Part shown: positions 38,889 to 47,111 of the stretch, one piece after another
Layout: every line of letters starts with the position of its first letter
Position numbering within the stretch: position 1 is the stretch's first letter
Assembly: GCA_963742535.1 (NCBI GenBank)
Contig: CAVUMC010000002.1
Span: 1,674,001-1,738,000 of the forward strand
Direction of reading: 5' to 3'
Length of the DNA stretch: 64,000 nucleotides
Source of the DNA: VRUE01 sp963742535
GTDB lineage: Bacteria > Actinomycetota > Thermoleophilia > Solirubrobacterales > 70-9
Position numbers and translations under genes: made by a program
The notes under the pieces: generated by a model
The model's input: only the letters and a program-made list of their open reading frames with translations
Databases searched by the model: none
What the model was told of the DNA's origin: nothing

Positions 38889-39773
38889 TTGAAGGTCGAT
38901 TTCCTCACAGGCGAAGAGCTCGGCGCCTTCCAGCTCGGCAAGTTGCTCGACCGGGCCGCTGAGTTGAAGGCCGGTCGTGCCGAGCGCCTCGGCGCCGAGT
39001 CGCTGGCCGGCCGCAGCATCGCGCTCGTCTTCGAAAAGCCCTCGACCCGGACGCGGATCTCCTTCGACGTCGGCGTTGCCGAGCTGGGCGCCCACCCACT
39101 CGTGCTGCGCGGCGACGAACTGCAGCTCTCGCGCGGCGAGTCGATCGGTGACACGGCACGGGTGATCTCCCGCTACGTCGACGCGATCGTGATCCGTTCC
39201 GGCTCGCACGAGACGGTTGCCGAGCTCGCCGCCACCGCGGACGTGCCGGTCGTCAACGCGCTGACGCCGCTCCACCATCCCTGTCAGGCACTGGCCGACT
39301 TGCTCACCCTGCGCGAGCGCCGTGGTGATCTCAACGGACAGCGCCTCGCCTACGTCGGCGACGGCAACAACATGGCCCGTTCGCTGACGATCCTCGGGGA
39401 GCTGGCCGGGGTCGAGGTCGTCGTCGCGGCACCGTCGGGCTACCAGCTCGAGGAGGGCCACGGGGCGAAGCTCACCGCCGATCCGCGCGATGCGGCCGCT
39501 GGAGCCGATGCGCTCTACACCGACGTCTGGGTCAGCATGGGCGATGAGGATGAGGCAGCGCAACGGCGTGCCGATCTCGCCCCCTTCCAGATCGACGCCG
39601 ACCTGCTCTCCGCCGCCAAGGACGACGCGATCGTCTTGCATTGCCTGCCGGCGCACCCCGGTGAGGAGATCGCCGCCGAGGTGCTTTACGGTGAGCGCTC
39701 CGCCGTCTGGGATCAGGCCGAGAACCGCCTGCACGCCCAGAAGGCGCTGCTGGAGATGTTGCTCGCAGGCTGA
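38889..39773 (+). CDS. argF: Ornithine carbamoyltransferase ArgF
   Basis: A 294-residue arginine-biosynthesis enzyme making citrulline from ornithine and carbamoyl phosphate. The carbamoyl-phosphate loop is FEKPSTRTRISF, HPCQALADLLT is the second conserved site, and HCLPAHPGEEI carries the ornithine-site Cys. A TTG at 38889 gives the normal start (LKVDFLTGEEL); the open frame upstream belongs to the antisense of the EEP gene. No other arg genes are nearby. It is followed after 1 nt by lgt. Confidence 0.94.
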   Translation: MKVDFLTGEELGAFQLGKLLDRAAELKAGRAERLGAESLAGRSIALVFEKPSTRTRISFDVGVAELGAHPLVLRGDELQLSRGESIGDTARVISRYVDAIVIRSGSHETVAELAATADVPVVNALTPLHHPCQALADLLTLRERRGDLNGQRLAYVGDGNNMARSLTILGELAGVEVVVAAPSGYQLEEGHGAKLTADPRDAAAGADALYTDVWVSMGDEDEAAQRRADLAPFQIDADLLSAAKDDAIVLHCLPAHPGEEIAAEVLYGERSAVWDQAENRLHAQKALLEMLLAG

Positions 39774-39774
39774 G

Positions 39775-40566
39775 ATGTACCCAGAGCTGCACATCGGCCC
39801 GCTCACCCTGCAGACCTTTGGGCTGATGTTCGCCCTGGCCTTCCTTGCTGCTGGGGCATTGATCGGCAAGCGCCTGATCGAGCTCGGCAAGCCGGTCGAC
39901 TGGGCTTATGAGATGGGCTTCGCGGCGCTGGTCGGTGGCGTCGTCGGTTCGCGCGTCTACTTCCTCGTGCAGAACTACGACAGCGTCAAGGACGACCTGC
40001 TCGGCAACCTCTTCTCCGGCTCCGGTCTGGTCTGGTACGGCGGCGCGATCGGCGGCGCCCTCGCCGTCCTGCTCTGGGCTTGGTACCGCGATTTCCTCGG
40101 CTTCACCCTGCTTGACCTCGCCGCTCCGGCCCTTGCCCTCGGCTACGCGATCGGCCGCTGCGGTTGCCAGCTCTCCGGCGACGGCGACTACGGCAAGGCG
40201 TGGGATGGACCGTGGGCGATGTCCTACCCCAACGGCACCGTGCCGACGGATCACACCGTTCATCCGACGCCGATCTACGAGACGCTGGCGATGGGACTGG
40301 GCGCTTGGATTCTCTGGCAGATGCGCGATCGCTTCCGCGCCGGCGTCCTCTTCGCGATCTACCTGATCTACGCGGGGGCCGAGCGCTTTCTGGTCGAGTT
40401 TCTGCGCCGCAACAGCGAGGCGGCCCTCGGCCTGACCACGGCGCAGCTGGAGAGCTTGGGGATGATGGCCGCGGGGACGATCTGGATCGTCGTCGTTCGG
40501 CGCCGACACGGTAGCCTTGCGACCGTGACTTCCACCGATCAGACCAGACCCGTAGCGGGGTTGTAA
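39775..40566 (+). CDS. lgt: Prolipoprotein diacylglyceryl transferase Lgt
   Basis: A 263-residue membrane enzyme with about seven TM spans that transfers diacylglycerol from phosphatidylglycerol to the Cys of lipobox proteins, such as the sugar-binding lipoprotein in this window. The core segments are VGGVVGSRVYFLV, GGAIGGALA and the signature GYAIGRCGCQLSGDGDYG. The ATG lies one base after the argF stop. It is co-directional with prmC. Confidence 0.92.
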   Translation: MYPELHIGPLTLQTFGLMFALAFLAAGALIGKRLIELGKPVDWAYEMGFAALVGGVVGSRVYFLVQNYDSVKDDLLGNLFSGSGLVWYGGAIGGALAVLLWAWYRDFLGFTLLDLAAPALALGYAIGRCGCQLSGDGDYGKAWDGPWAMSYPNGTVPTDHTVHPTPIYETLAMGLGAWILWQMRDRFRAGVLFAIYLIYAGAERFLVEFLRRNSEAALGLTTAQLESLGMMAAGTIWIVVVRRRHGSLATVTSTDQTRPVAGL

Positions 40567-40568
40567 GC

Positions 40569-41420
40569 GTGGAAGCCCAGAGGGAGGACGCGCCGCAGGC
40601 GGCGAGCGCCGCTGAGATCGTCAGGCAGGCGACCGAATCGATCGCCGCCGCCGGCTGCGAGACGCCGGAAGCGGACGCGAAGCGTTTACTGGCCAAGGCG
40701 CTGTCGATAAGCGTCGAGGCGTTGGAGCTCGACGGGACGACGAAAATCACCCCAGAGGTGCTGGCGGAGGTCGAGGGCTACGTCGCGCGCCGGAGCGAGC
40801 GCGAGCCGCTCGAGTACATCCTCGGCAACTGTTCCTTCCGCGAAATCGAGTTCGCCGTCGATGAGCGGGTGCTGATCCCGCGCCGCGAGACCGAGCTGCT
40901 CGTCGCCGTCGCCGTCGATCTGCCCGAGGGCGCCCGCGTGCACGAGGTCGGCACCGGCTCCGGGGCGATCTCACTTGCGCTGCTCAGCGAGAGGCCCGAT
41001 CTGCGAGTCACTGCTTCCGATCTTTCGCCCGAGGCGGCCGAGCAGGCGCGCGAGAACGCGGCCCGGCTCGGCATCCCACTTGAGGTGACCGTCGGTGCGG
41101 GCATTCCCGACCACGTCGAGGAAGTGGATCTGCTGATCGCCAACCTTCCCTACATCACCAGCACCTCGATCGATCAGCGCTCGCCCGAGATTCGCCGCGA
41201 GCCGACGGTCGCCGTGCAAGGTGACCCCAAGGTCGGCGATGCCGGTGTGGACGGGCTCGACATCATCCGCGGCCTGATCGAGGAAACACCGAGCGGTTGG
41301 CGGTTGGCGTTGGAGCACGACACCCATCACGGCCCGACAATGCGGGCGCTGCTGCGAGAGGCGGAGACGCACACCGACTACCGCGGCGACGAGCGGGTCA
41401 CGGTCGGCCTAGCGCCATGA
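40569..41420 (+). CDS. prmC: Peptide chain release factor N5-glutamine methyltransferase PrmC
   Basis: A 283-residue SAM-dependent enzyme that methylates the GGQ glutamine of release factors. The N-terminal helical domain is followed by FAVDERVLIPRRETELLV, the SAM loop HEVGTGSGAISLAL and a substrate motif NLPY in place of the common NPPY. The GTG start is 2 nt after lgt, and the stop overlaps lysS as ATGA. Confidence 0.92.
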   Translation: MEAQREDAPQAASAAEIVRQATESIAAAGCETPEADAKRLLAKALSISVEALELDGTTKITPEVLAEVEGYVARRSEREPLEYILGNCSFREIEFAVDERVLIPRRETELLVAVAVDLPEGARVHEVGTGSGAISLALLSERPDLRVTASDLSPEAAEQARENAARLGIPLEVTVGAGIPDHVEEVDLLIANLPYITSTSIDQRSPEIRREPTVAVQGDPKVGDAGVDGLDIIRGLIEETPSGWRLALEHDTHHGPTMRALLREAETHTDYRGDERVTVGLAP

Positions 41421-42928
41421 ACGACGAGGCGTCTCCGAAGGCTGAGCCTTCGGAGGGCTCTCCAGAGCAGGTACGCCGAGAAAAGCTCGAGCGACTGCAG
41501 TCGGAAGGGATTGATCCCTTCCCTCACGACGGCTTTCCGGACCGCGACAAGATCGCCGCGATCCGTGCGGCGCATGACCCCGAGCAGCTCGAGGAGGGAC
41601 AGCAGGCAGGGGTCAGCTACCGGATTGCCGGGCGAGTGGTCGGCCGTCGCGGCCACGGCAAGACGATCTTTCTCGACATCCGCGACCTGACCGGCTCGAT
41701 CCAGGCCTACGCTCGGGTCGACGCGATTGGCGAGGAGGCCTTTGGCCGAATCGATGCCCTCGACATCGGCGACGTTGTTGGGATTGAAGGAGATCTCTAC
41801 GTGACCAAGCGCGGACAGCTGGCGCTGGCGGTACGCGAGTGCGCGATGCTGGGCAAGGCGCTGCGCGATCCGCCCGATCTCTTCCACGGCATCTCCGATC
41901 CCGAGGTCCGTTACCGCCAGCGCGAGCTCGATCTGATGGCCAACGAGCGCTCGCGCGAGATTTTCGCGCTGCGGGCGAAAGTGGTCGCGGCAATCCGCAA
42001 TTACCTAAATGAGCGCGACTTCGTCGAGCTCGAAACGCCGATCCTGCAGACCCTCGCCGGTGGTGCCGCGGCGCGCCCGTTCACCACCCACCACCACGCG
42101 CTCAACCGCGAACTCTTCCTGCGCACCGCGACCGAGCTCTACTTGAAGCGGGCGATCGTCGGCGGCTTCGAGAACGTCTACGAGTTGAGTCGGTTCTTCC
42201 GCAACGAGGGGATCTCGCCCAAGCACAACCCCGAGTTCACGATGCTCGAGTGGTTCCTCAGCTGCGCCGGCTACGAGGGCGTGATGACCTTCGCCGAGGA
42301 GATGATCTCGACCGTGGTCGAGCAGGTGCTGGGGACGACCGTGGTCGAGCGTGGCGACAACAAGATCGACTTCAAGGCCCCGTGGAAGCGGATCACCCTC
42401 CAGGACGCGATCCGCGAGGAGACCGGTGTCGACATCCTCACCGCCAGCCGCGAGGAACTGGTCGAGCTTTTAGGAGAAGAGGTCGAGCCCGACACCGACT
42501 GGGCCTGGATCGTCGACGGGATCCAGGGCAAGCTGATCGAGCCGAAGCTGATCCAGCCAACCTTCCTCGTCGACCTGCCGCGCGAACTCTGGCCGACTGT
42601 GAAGCCGGTGCCCTCACACCCTGACCTACTGGGCGAGGCGTTCGACGGGGTCGTCGACGGAATGGAGATCATCGGCGGCGGCACCGACACCAACGACGCC
42701 GACATGCAGCGCGAGAACTTCGTCCGCCAGCGTCAGCGCCGCCACCCGGAGAGTGACGAGGCGCCCTATCCGAGCGATGACGAGTTTGTGCGGGCGCTCG
42801 AATACGGCTCGTTGCCCGCGGGCGGTTCGGGCATCGGCATCGACCGCCTAACGATGATCCTGGCGGACGCCGACAACTTGCGCGACGTGATTCTTTTTCC
42901 CTCGATGCGCCCGGCCACGGCCGACTAG
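41417..42928 (+). CDS. lysS: Lysyl-tRNA synthetase, class II
   Basis: A 503-residue enzyme with an N-terminal OB-fold anticodon-binding domain (AGRVVGRRGHGKTIFLDIRD) and a class II catalytic core. Motif 2 is FRNEGISPKHNPEFTMLEW and motif 3 is GSGIGIDRLTMIL. I start it at the ATG overlapping the prmC stop rather than at the in-frame codon 40 residues earlier. Its TAG and the stop of the convergent SDR gene share one CTAG tetramer. Confidence 0.96.
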   Translation: MNDEASPKAEPSEGSPEQVRREKLERLQSEGIDPFPHDGFPDRDKIAAIRAAHDPEQLEEGQQAGVSYRIAGRVVGRRGHGKTIFLDIRDLTGSIQAYARVDAIGEEAFGRIDALDIGDVVGIEGDLYVTKRGQLALAVRECAMLGKALRDPPDLFHGISDPEVRYRQRELDLMANERSREIFALRAKVVAAIRNYLNERDFVELETPILQTLAGGAAARPFTTHHHALNRELFLRTATELYLKRAIVGGFENVYELSRFFRNEGISPKHNPEFTMLEWFLSCAGYEGVMTFAEEMISTVVEQVLGTTVVERGDNKIDFKAPWKRITLQDAIREETGVDILTASREELVELLGEEVEPDTDWAWIVDGIQGKLIEPKLIQPTFLVDLPRELWPTVKPVPSHPDLLGEAFDGVVDGMEIIGGGTDTNDADMQRENFVRQRQRRHPESDEAPYPSDDEFVRALEYGSLPAGGSGIGIDRLTMILADADNLRDVILFPSMRPATAD

Positions 42929-43680
42929 AACGCCGAGTGCAAAAGGCCGCCGTCGATCGGGATGACGGTTCCTGTGATGTAGCTGGCCTTATCCGAGCAG
43001 AGGAAGGCGACCAGGTCGCCGTACTCCTCGGGGAGGCCGAGTCGTCCAGCCGGCACTTCCTGCTTGGCGGCCTCTTCGGCTCCCTCGAGCGAGCCGTTGG
43101 CATCGGCTAGGCGTTCAGTGCCGAAGCGGCCGGTGGCGACGGTGTTGACCGTGATCCCGTCGGCAGCGATCTCGCGCGAGAGTGTCTTGAGGAAGCCGAT
43201 CGCGGCCATCCGGTGCGAGTTGGAGAGGTTGAGGCCGGGGATCGGCTCGCGGGTGGAGCTGGAGCCGACGTTGACGATCCGGCCCCAGCCGCGCTCGCGC
43301 ATCCCGGGCACGACGGCACCGGCGAGCACGCGGGGAGCCAGGACAAGCGAGCGGTAGGCGCTCTCCCACTCGTCGAGCTCGTGATCCAGGGAGCCGCCGA
43401 ACAGTGGACCGCCGGTGTTGAGGACGAGGATCTCGATCGGGCCGAGTGCGGTCTCCACCTCGCCGGGAAGGGCCTCGAGTCGATCGAGGTCGGAAGCGTC
43501 AGCCGCGAACGGCGCCGCGCCCGCACCGATTTCCTCCCGCGCTTCCTCCAGTTTCTCCGCCGAGCGGCTGGCGATCGCGACCTTGGCGCCCTCGTTCGCC
43601 AGTGCCGCCGCGATCGCCCGCCCGATCCCGCGACTGGCCCCCATCACCAGTGCGACCCGGTTCTCGAGGCCGAGGTTCAC
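42925..43680 (-). CDS. Divergent short-chain dehydrogenase/reductase-like protein
   Basis: A 251-residue SDR-fold protein. The cofactor loop GASRGIG and the VLNTGG (NNAG-equivalent) segment are present. The usual YxxxK catalytic pair is replaced: the aligned stretch reads SNSHRMAAIGF, with Ser for Tyr and Arg for Lys. This matches a known divergent SDR subgroup whose chemistry is unclear. It starts at a GTG overlapping the stop of the second SDR gene (GTGA). Confidence 0.82.
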   Translation of the reverse strand: MNLGLENRVALVMGASRGIGRAIAAALANEGAKVAIASRSAEKLEEAREEIGAGAAPFAADASDLDRLEALPGEVETALGPIEILVLNTGGPLFGGSLDHELDEWESAYRSLVLAPRVLAGAVVPGMRERGWGRIVNVGSSSTREPIPGLNLSNSHRMAAIGFLKTLSREIAADGITVNTVATGRFGTERLADANGSLEGAEEAAKQEVPAGRLGLPEEYGDLVAFLCSDKASYITGTVIPIDGGLLHSAF

Positions 43681-44597
43681 GGAGCCAGCTCGAGGCCGGT
43701 TTCGCGCTCAGAGACCTGCCAGAGCTTCTTGATCGCACTGTTCATACCGAGCCGGCGCAGCACCGGCTTGCGCACCGGCGGTCCAGCATTGACCCAGAGC
43801 GGCCCGTAGAACTCGCCGCTCTTGGCGCTCGGGTCGGTGGCTGCGCGCAGTTGTGAGAGCGCGCCTTGGGCGGGGGCCATGCCGATGCTGCGAGCAAGCA
43901 TGAGGAAGAAGCGCTGAGAGAGGCCGCCGTCGGTCTCCTCGACGCTGACCGCCTGCAGCTCGGTGTTGGAGAGACCGGGGTGGGCGAGGAGGCTGGCGCT
44001 GCTGCTGCCAGCCTGGCGCAGCATCTGGTCCAGGCCGAGGGCGAAGTGGAAGTTGGCGAGCTTGGCCTGACCGTAGGCCCGCCAGGGCCTGTAGCGACCA
44101 TCTAGGTGGGGGTTCGCGAGGTCGACCGCGCGGCCCATGTGGTGGGCGGTGCTCGTCACCGTGACCACACGTGAGGCCGGTGCGCTCAGCAGTGCCGGCA
44201 GCAGGCGCGCCGTGAGGGCGTAGTGGCCGAGGTGATCGACGCCGAACTGCATCTCGAAGCCGTCGACCGTGCGCCGCTCCGGAATGCCCATCACGCCGGC
44301 GTTGTTGACGAGAAGGTCGATCGTCTCGTGTTCGCCGAGGATGCGCTCGGCTGCTTTCTGCACCGAGTCGAGCGAGCCGAGGTCGAGCTCGACCAGGGTC
44401 AGGCGCGCCTCGGGGACGCCGGCGCGGATCTCTTCGATCGCCTCGGCAGCGCGCTGTTGGTTGCGGGCAGCCATGACGACGTCAGCACCGGCCGCCGCCA
44501 GCGCTCGCGCCGTCTCCAGGCCGAGGCCGCCGTTGGCGCCAGTGACCACCGCGGTACGACCGCTCTGGTTCGGGATGTCGGCGCGTCCCCAGCTCAT
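43677..44597 (-). CDS. Short-chain dehydrogenase (retinol dehydrogenase-like)
   Basis: A 306-residue classical-type SDR. It has TGANGGLG for NAD(P) binding, NNAGVMG, the catalytic Ser in TVTSTAHH and YGQAK (Tyr/Lys). The long form with HPG(L)SNTEL resembles the retinol/WW-domain oxidoreductase group often annotated in actinobacteria. The substrate is unknown. It is transcribed before, and coupled to, the divergent SDR. Confidence 0.87.
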   Translation of the reverse strand: MSWGRADIPNQSGRTAVVTGANGGLGLETARALAAAGADVVMAARNQQRAAEAIEEIRAGVPEARLTLVELDLGSLDSVQKAAERILGEHETIDLLVNNAGVMGIPERRTVDGFEMQFGVDHLGHYALTARLLPALLSAPASRVVTVTSTAHHMGRAVDLANPHLDGRYRPWRAYGQAKLANFHFALGLDQMLRQAGSSSASLLAHPGLSNTELQAVSVEETDGGLSQRFFLMLARSIGMAPAQGALSQLRAATDPSAKSGEFYGPLWVNAGPPVRKPVLRRLGMNSAIKKLWQVSERETGLELAP

Positions 44598-44622
44598 CCA
44601 TTGCTCTCTTTTGTGCAGCGTC

Positions 44623-44955
44623 TCATTGCGCTTGCGGCTGATTGACCCGGGTGTCGATCGCGCAGAGGTAGGCGAAGAGGCCGGTGGCGATGATTGCTCC
44701 CAGCCAGTGCTGGCCGAAAATCACCGCGAGCAGGGCGACGAGGCCGGCGATGACGGCGCGGACCAAAGTTGCCGGCGGGTCGAGGCCGACGATCCTCGCC
44801 GTCAGCCAGGCGCAGCCGATCCACGACAGCGGCCCGACCAGCCAGCCCCAGCTGACGAAGAAGCCGTGCGCAAAGATCAGCGCAAGCAGGATCGAGAGCA
44901 GCGCCACCGCTACCAGCTGCACCACCGCGACCCGCCAGAAGACTTCGAATCTCAC
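44623..44955 (-). CDS. Small integral membrane protein
   Basis: A 110-residue protein with four hydrophobic spans and short loops (VAVVQLVAVALLSILLALIF, WGWLVGPLSWIGCAWLTA, LVRAVIAGLVALLAVIFG, WLGAIIATGLFAYLCAI). No family is recognised. It starts at a GTG and lies 25 nt upstream of the SDR pair, so it may be in the same transcript. Confidence 0.62.
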   Translation of the reverse strand: MRFEVFWRVAVVQLVAVALLSILLALIFAHGFFVSWGWLVGPLSWIGCAWLTARIVGLDPPATLVRAVIAGLVALLAVIFGQHWLGAIIATGLFAYLCAIDTRVNQPQAQ

Positions 44956-45031
44956 GGCGGGGATTCTTCCACTCGGTCCACCGCGCCACCGATCCGCTCC
45001 GTGTGTTCCATAATCAGACCCGATGCGCCCT

Positions 45032-45104
45032 GGGCGGTTAGCTCAGTTGGGAGAGCACCTGCCTTACAAGCAGGGGGTCACTGGTTCGAGCCCAGTACCG
45101 CCCA
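45032..45104 (+). tRNA. tRNA-Val (anticodon TAC)
   Basis: A complete cloverleaf: acceptor arms GGGCGGT/ACCGCCC, the D-arm sequence GCTCAGTTGGGAGAGC, an anticodon stem CCTGC/GCAGG enclosing CTTACAA (anticodon TAC), and the T-arm CTGGTTCGAGCCCAG. The discriminator base is A and CCA is not encoded. Confidence 0.97.
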
Positions 45105-45207
45105 TTGACAAAGGCTTTGACGAAATCGGCGCCGGGTCGAACTTAACATCGATTCGTGACACGGTTGTTGTTATCTTGGACGTAGGGAAAACTGGAGGGG
45201 GAGGTTT

Positions 45208-46008
45208 ATGAAGAAGAGGATCGCCGTCGTAACGCTGCTCGTGCTGCTGGTCGCTGCCGCGACGGCTAGCGCGTTCAAAGTCCACCTTGTGATCGGCAAT
45301 CTGGTGCTCGATGCCGAAGGCGACTTCGCGCCGAAGGCCCTGCCGAAGTTCAAAAACGCGCCGATCGTCACGCACGGTGGCGGCTCGCTTTCAACTCAGA
45401 CTGGCGAACTTCCTCCGATCCTCGACAAATTCGTGCTCGAATTCGACAAACACGGTGCGCTTGACACCACCGGCCTGCCGGTCTGCACCAAAGGCAAACT
45501 CGTCGCCACCGATGTGCCCGCCGCGCGCAAAGCCTGCGGGGGAGCGATCGTCGGCACCGGCACCGGCACCGCCGTCGTTGCCTTCCCCGAACAGAGACCG
45601 ATCAAAGTCAGCTCGCCAATCACCCTCTTCAACGGCCCGAAGAAGGGAGCGGACGACACGATCATCGCCCACGCCCATCTCGACTACCCGGGCCCGACCA
45701 CCTTCATCGTTCCGATCGTGATCGAAAAAATTCACAAAGGCACGCTCGGCTATCGCGTCAACGTGAAAATCCCGAAGATCGCCGGCGGCTACGGCCACCC
45801 GATCTCCGGCGAGGCCAAAGTCGGCGAGAAATGGACCTTCAAGGGCAAGCAGCACAGCTATATCAACGCCCGTTGCGAAACCGGCCACTTCCTCGTCCAT
45901 GGCGAATTCACCTTCAAAGGTGGGCCGGAAGAAACCCAGGGTCAGGCTGAAGCCAAGAACAGCGTGTTCAAGGCCAACTTCATCCTGCCCTGCAAGGTGC
46001 GCGGCTAG
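45208..46008 (+). CDS. Secreted protein, first of a tandem paralogous pair
   Basis: A 266-residue exported protein with a signal peptide ending near ASA. No known domain is recognised. It shares long identical stretches with the next gene (SGELPPILD-type segment, EFDKHG, VIEKIHKG, KIPKIAGGYGHP), roughly half the residues overall. Conserved cysteines lie in VCTKGKL, RKACGG, NARCETG and LPCKV, suggesting two disulphides. A purine-rich ribosome site (GGAGGGGGAGG) precedes the ATG. Such pairs look lineage-specific; function is unknown. Confidence 0.8.
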   Translation: MKKRIAVVTLLVLLVAAATASAFKVHLVIGNLVLDAEGDFAPKALPKFKNAPIVTHGGGSLSTQTGELPPILDKFVLEFDKHGALDTTGLPVCTKGKLVATDVPAARKACGGAIVGTGTGTAVVAFPEQRPIKVSSPITLFNGPKKGADDTIIAHAHLDYPGPTTFIVPIVIEKIHKGTLGYRVNVKIPKIAGGYGHPISGEAKVGEKWTFKGKQHSYINARCETGHFLVHGEFTFKGGPEETQGQAEAKNSVFKANFILPCKVRG

Positions 46009-46022
46009 GTCGGTAGCCGACG

Positions 46023-46826
46023 ATGCGTAGACGATCCAAGCGGAGCAGGCTCGCCCTCTTCGGCCTGCTCAGCTTGGTCGTCTTGGTCTTCGCGGCGACC
46101 GCCGGCGCTGTGCGCAGCATCGAAAAGGTCCACCTCGAGATCGGTGACCTGGTGATCGACGGGCGCGGGGGCTTCAAACCCGAACGGCTGCCCATCCACC
46201 ACGACGCGCCGATCAAGATCTACGGTGGCGGCAAGGTCTCGACTCACTCCGGCGAACTGCCTCCGATCCTCGACACGATCGAATTTGAATTCGACAAACA
46301 CGGCCATGTCGACACGGCCGGGATCGAAGTCTGCACCGCGGGCAAACTGCAGGCCACCGACGTTCCAGCCGCCCGCCACGCCTGTCCCAATGCGATCGTC
46401 GGCAAGGGCTTCGGCAAGGCGATGGTCGCCTTTCCCGAACAGGCCCCGTTCCCCGTCTCCTCGCCGATCACCGCCTTCAACGGACCGAAGGTGCGCGGCT
46501 TCGATTCGATCCTCTTCCACGCCTACACGACGGTGCCGGTGGCGACCACCTTCATCGTCCCCGTGGTGATCGAAAAAATTCACAAGGGCATCTACGGCTA
46601 CCGGGTCAAAGCGAAGATTCCGAAGATCGCCGGCGGCTACGGCCACCCGGTCGAAGGGAGCCTGACGGTCGACCGCAAAACCAAGGTCAAGGGCAAGATG
46701 CACAGCTACGTCAATGCCCGCTGCGAACTCGGCCGCTTGCAGGCGCGGGGCAAATTCGTCTTCAAAGACGGGACCCGCCTGGCCGGAACCTTCTTGCGCC
46801 CCTGCAAGAAAATCCCTGGGACTTAA
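46023..46826 (+). CDS. Secreted protein, second of a tandem paralogous pair
   Basis: A 267-residue paralogue of the preceding gene with the same layout: basic N-terminus, hydrophobic signal, four conserved Cys and the shared core EKIHKGIYGYRVKAKIPKIA. The 14-nt gap suggests one transcript. Extra basic residues precede the signal (MRRRSKRSR). Its TAA shares the tetramer TTAA with the stop of the convergent zinc-ribbon gene. Confidence 0.8.
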   Translation: MRRRSKRSRLALFGLLSLVVLVFAATAGAVRSIEKVHLEIGDLVIDGRGGFKPERLPIHHDAPIKIYGGGKVSTHSGELPPILDTIEFEFDKHGHVDTAGIEVCTAGKLQATDVPAARHACPNAIVGKGFGKAMVAFPEQAPFPVSSPITAFNGPKVRGFDSILFHAYTTVPVATTFIVPVVIEKIHKGIYGYRVKAKIPKIAGGYGHPVEGSLTVDRKTKVKGKMHSYVNARCELGRLQARGKFVFKDGTRLAGTFLRPCKKIPGT

Positions 46827-47107
46827 CGCCTGCGCAGTCGCCGCCAGAGCGAGGGCGGCCGAGGCTGCGTCCGGCGCCACTCTTCCTCGCTCGGTAGCCG
46901 TCCCGCCCGGCGCGCCTCGAGTACGCACTCGGTGTGGGCGTGGCGACGACGGCTCTTGTCGCCCTCGGGCGCGATCAGTACATGCTCGCTGAGCGCCGGT
47001 AGGTGGTTGCCGCAGAGCGGGCAGCGGTAGGTGGCCGGCTTCAGGTTCTGCGCCGGCCGCATCGACCACCAGCGAACCGGCTCGCGGTTGGCCGCTTGCG
47101 CAGCCAT
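46823..47107 (-). CDS. Small zinc-ribbon-like protein
   Basis: A 94-residue protein. YRCPLCG near residue 27 and HAHTEC about 30 residues later can provide Cys/His zinc ligands. The C-terminus is strongly basic (WRRLRRR), so nucleic-acid contact is possible. I start at the ATG at 47107, 4 nt after the stop of the MpaB-like gene; the longer frame overlaps that gene. It is probably the third gene of the ftsH operon. Confidence 0.65.
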   Translation of the reverse strand: MAAQAANREPVRWWSMRPAQNLKPATYRCPLCGNHLPALSEHVLIAPEGDKSRRRHAHTECVLEARRAGRLPSEEEWRRTQPRPPSLWRRLRRR

Positions 47108-47111
47108 TGCT

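Noticed and set aside
45105..45110. TTGACA after tRNA-Val as a -35 box for the secreted pair
   Set aside because: No acceptable -10 hexamer lies 16-18 nt downstream.
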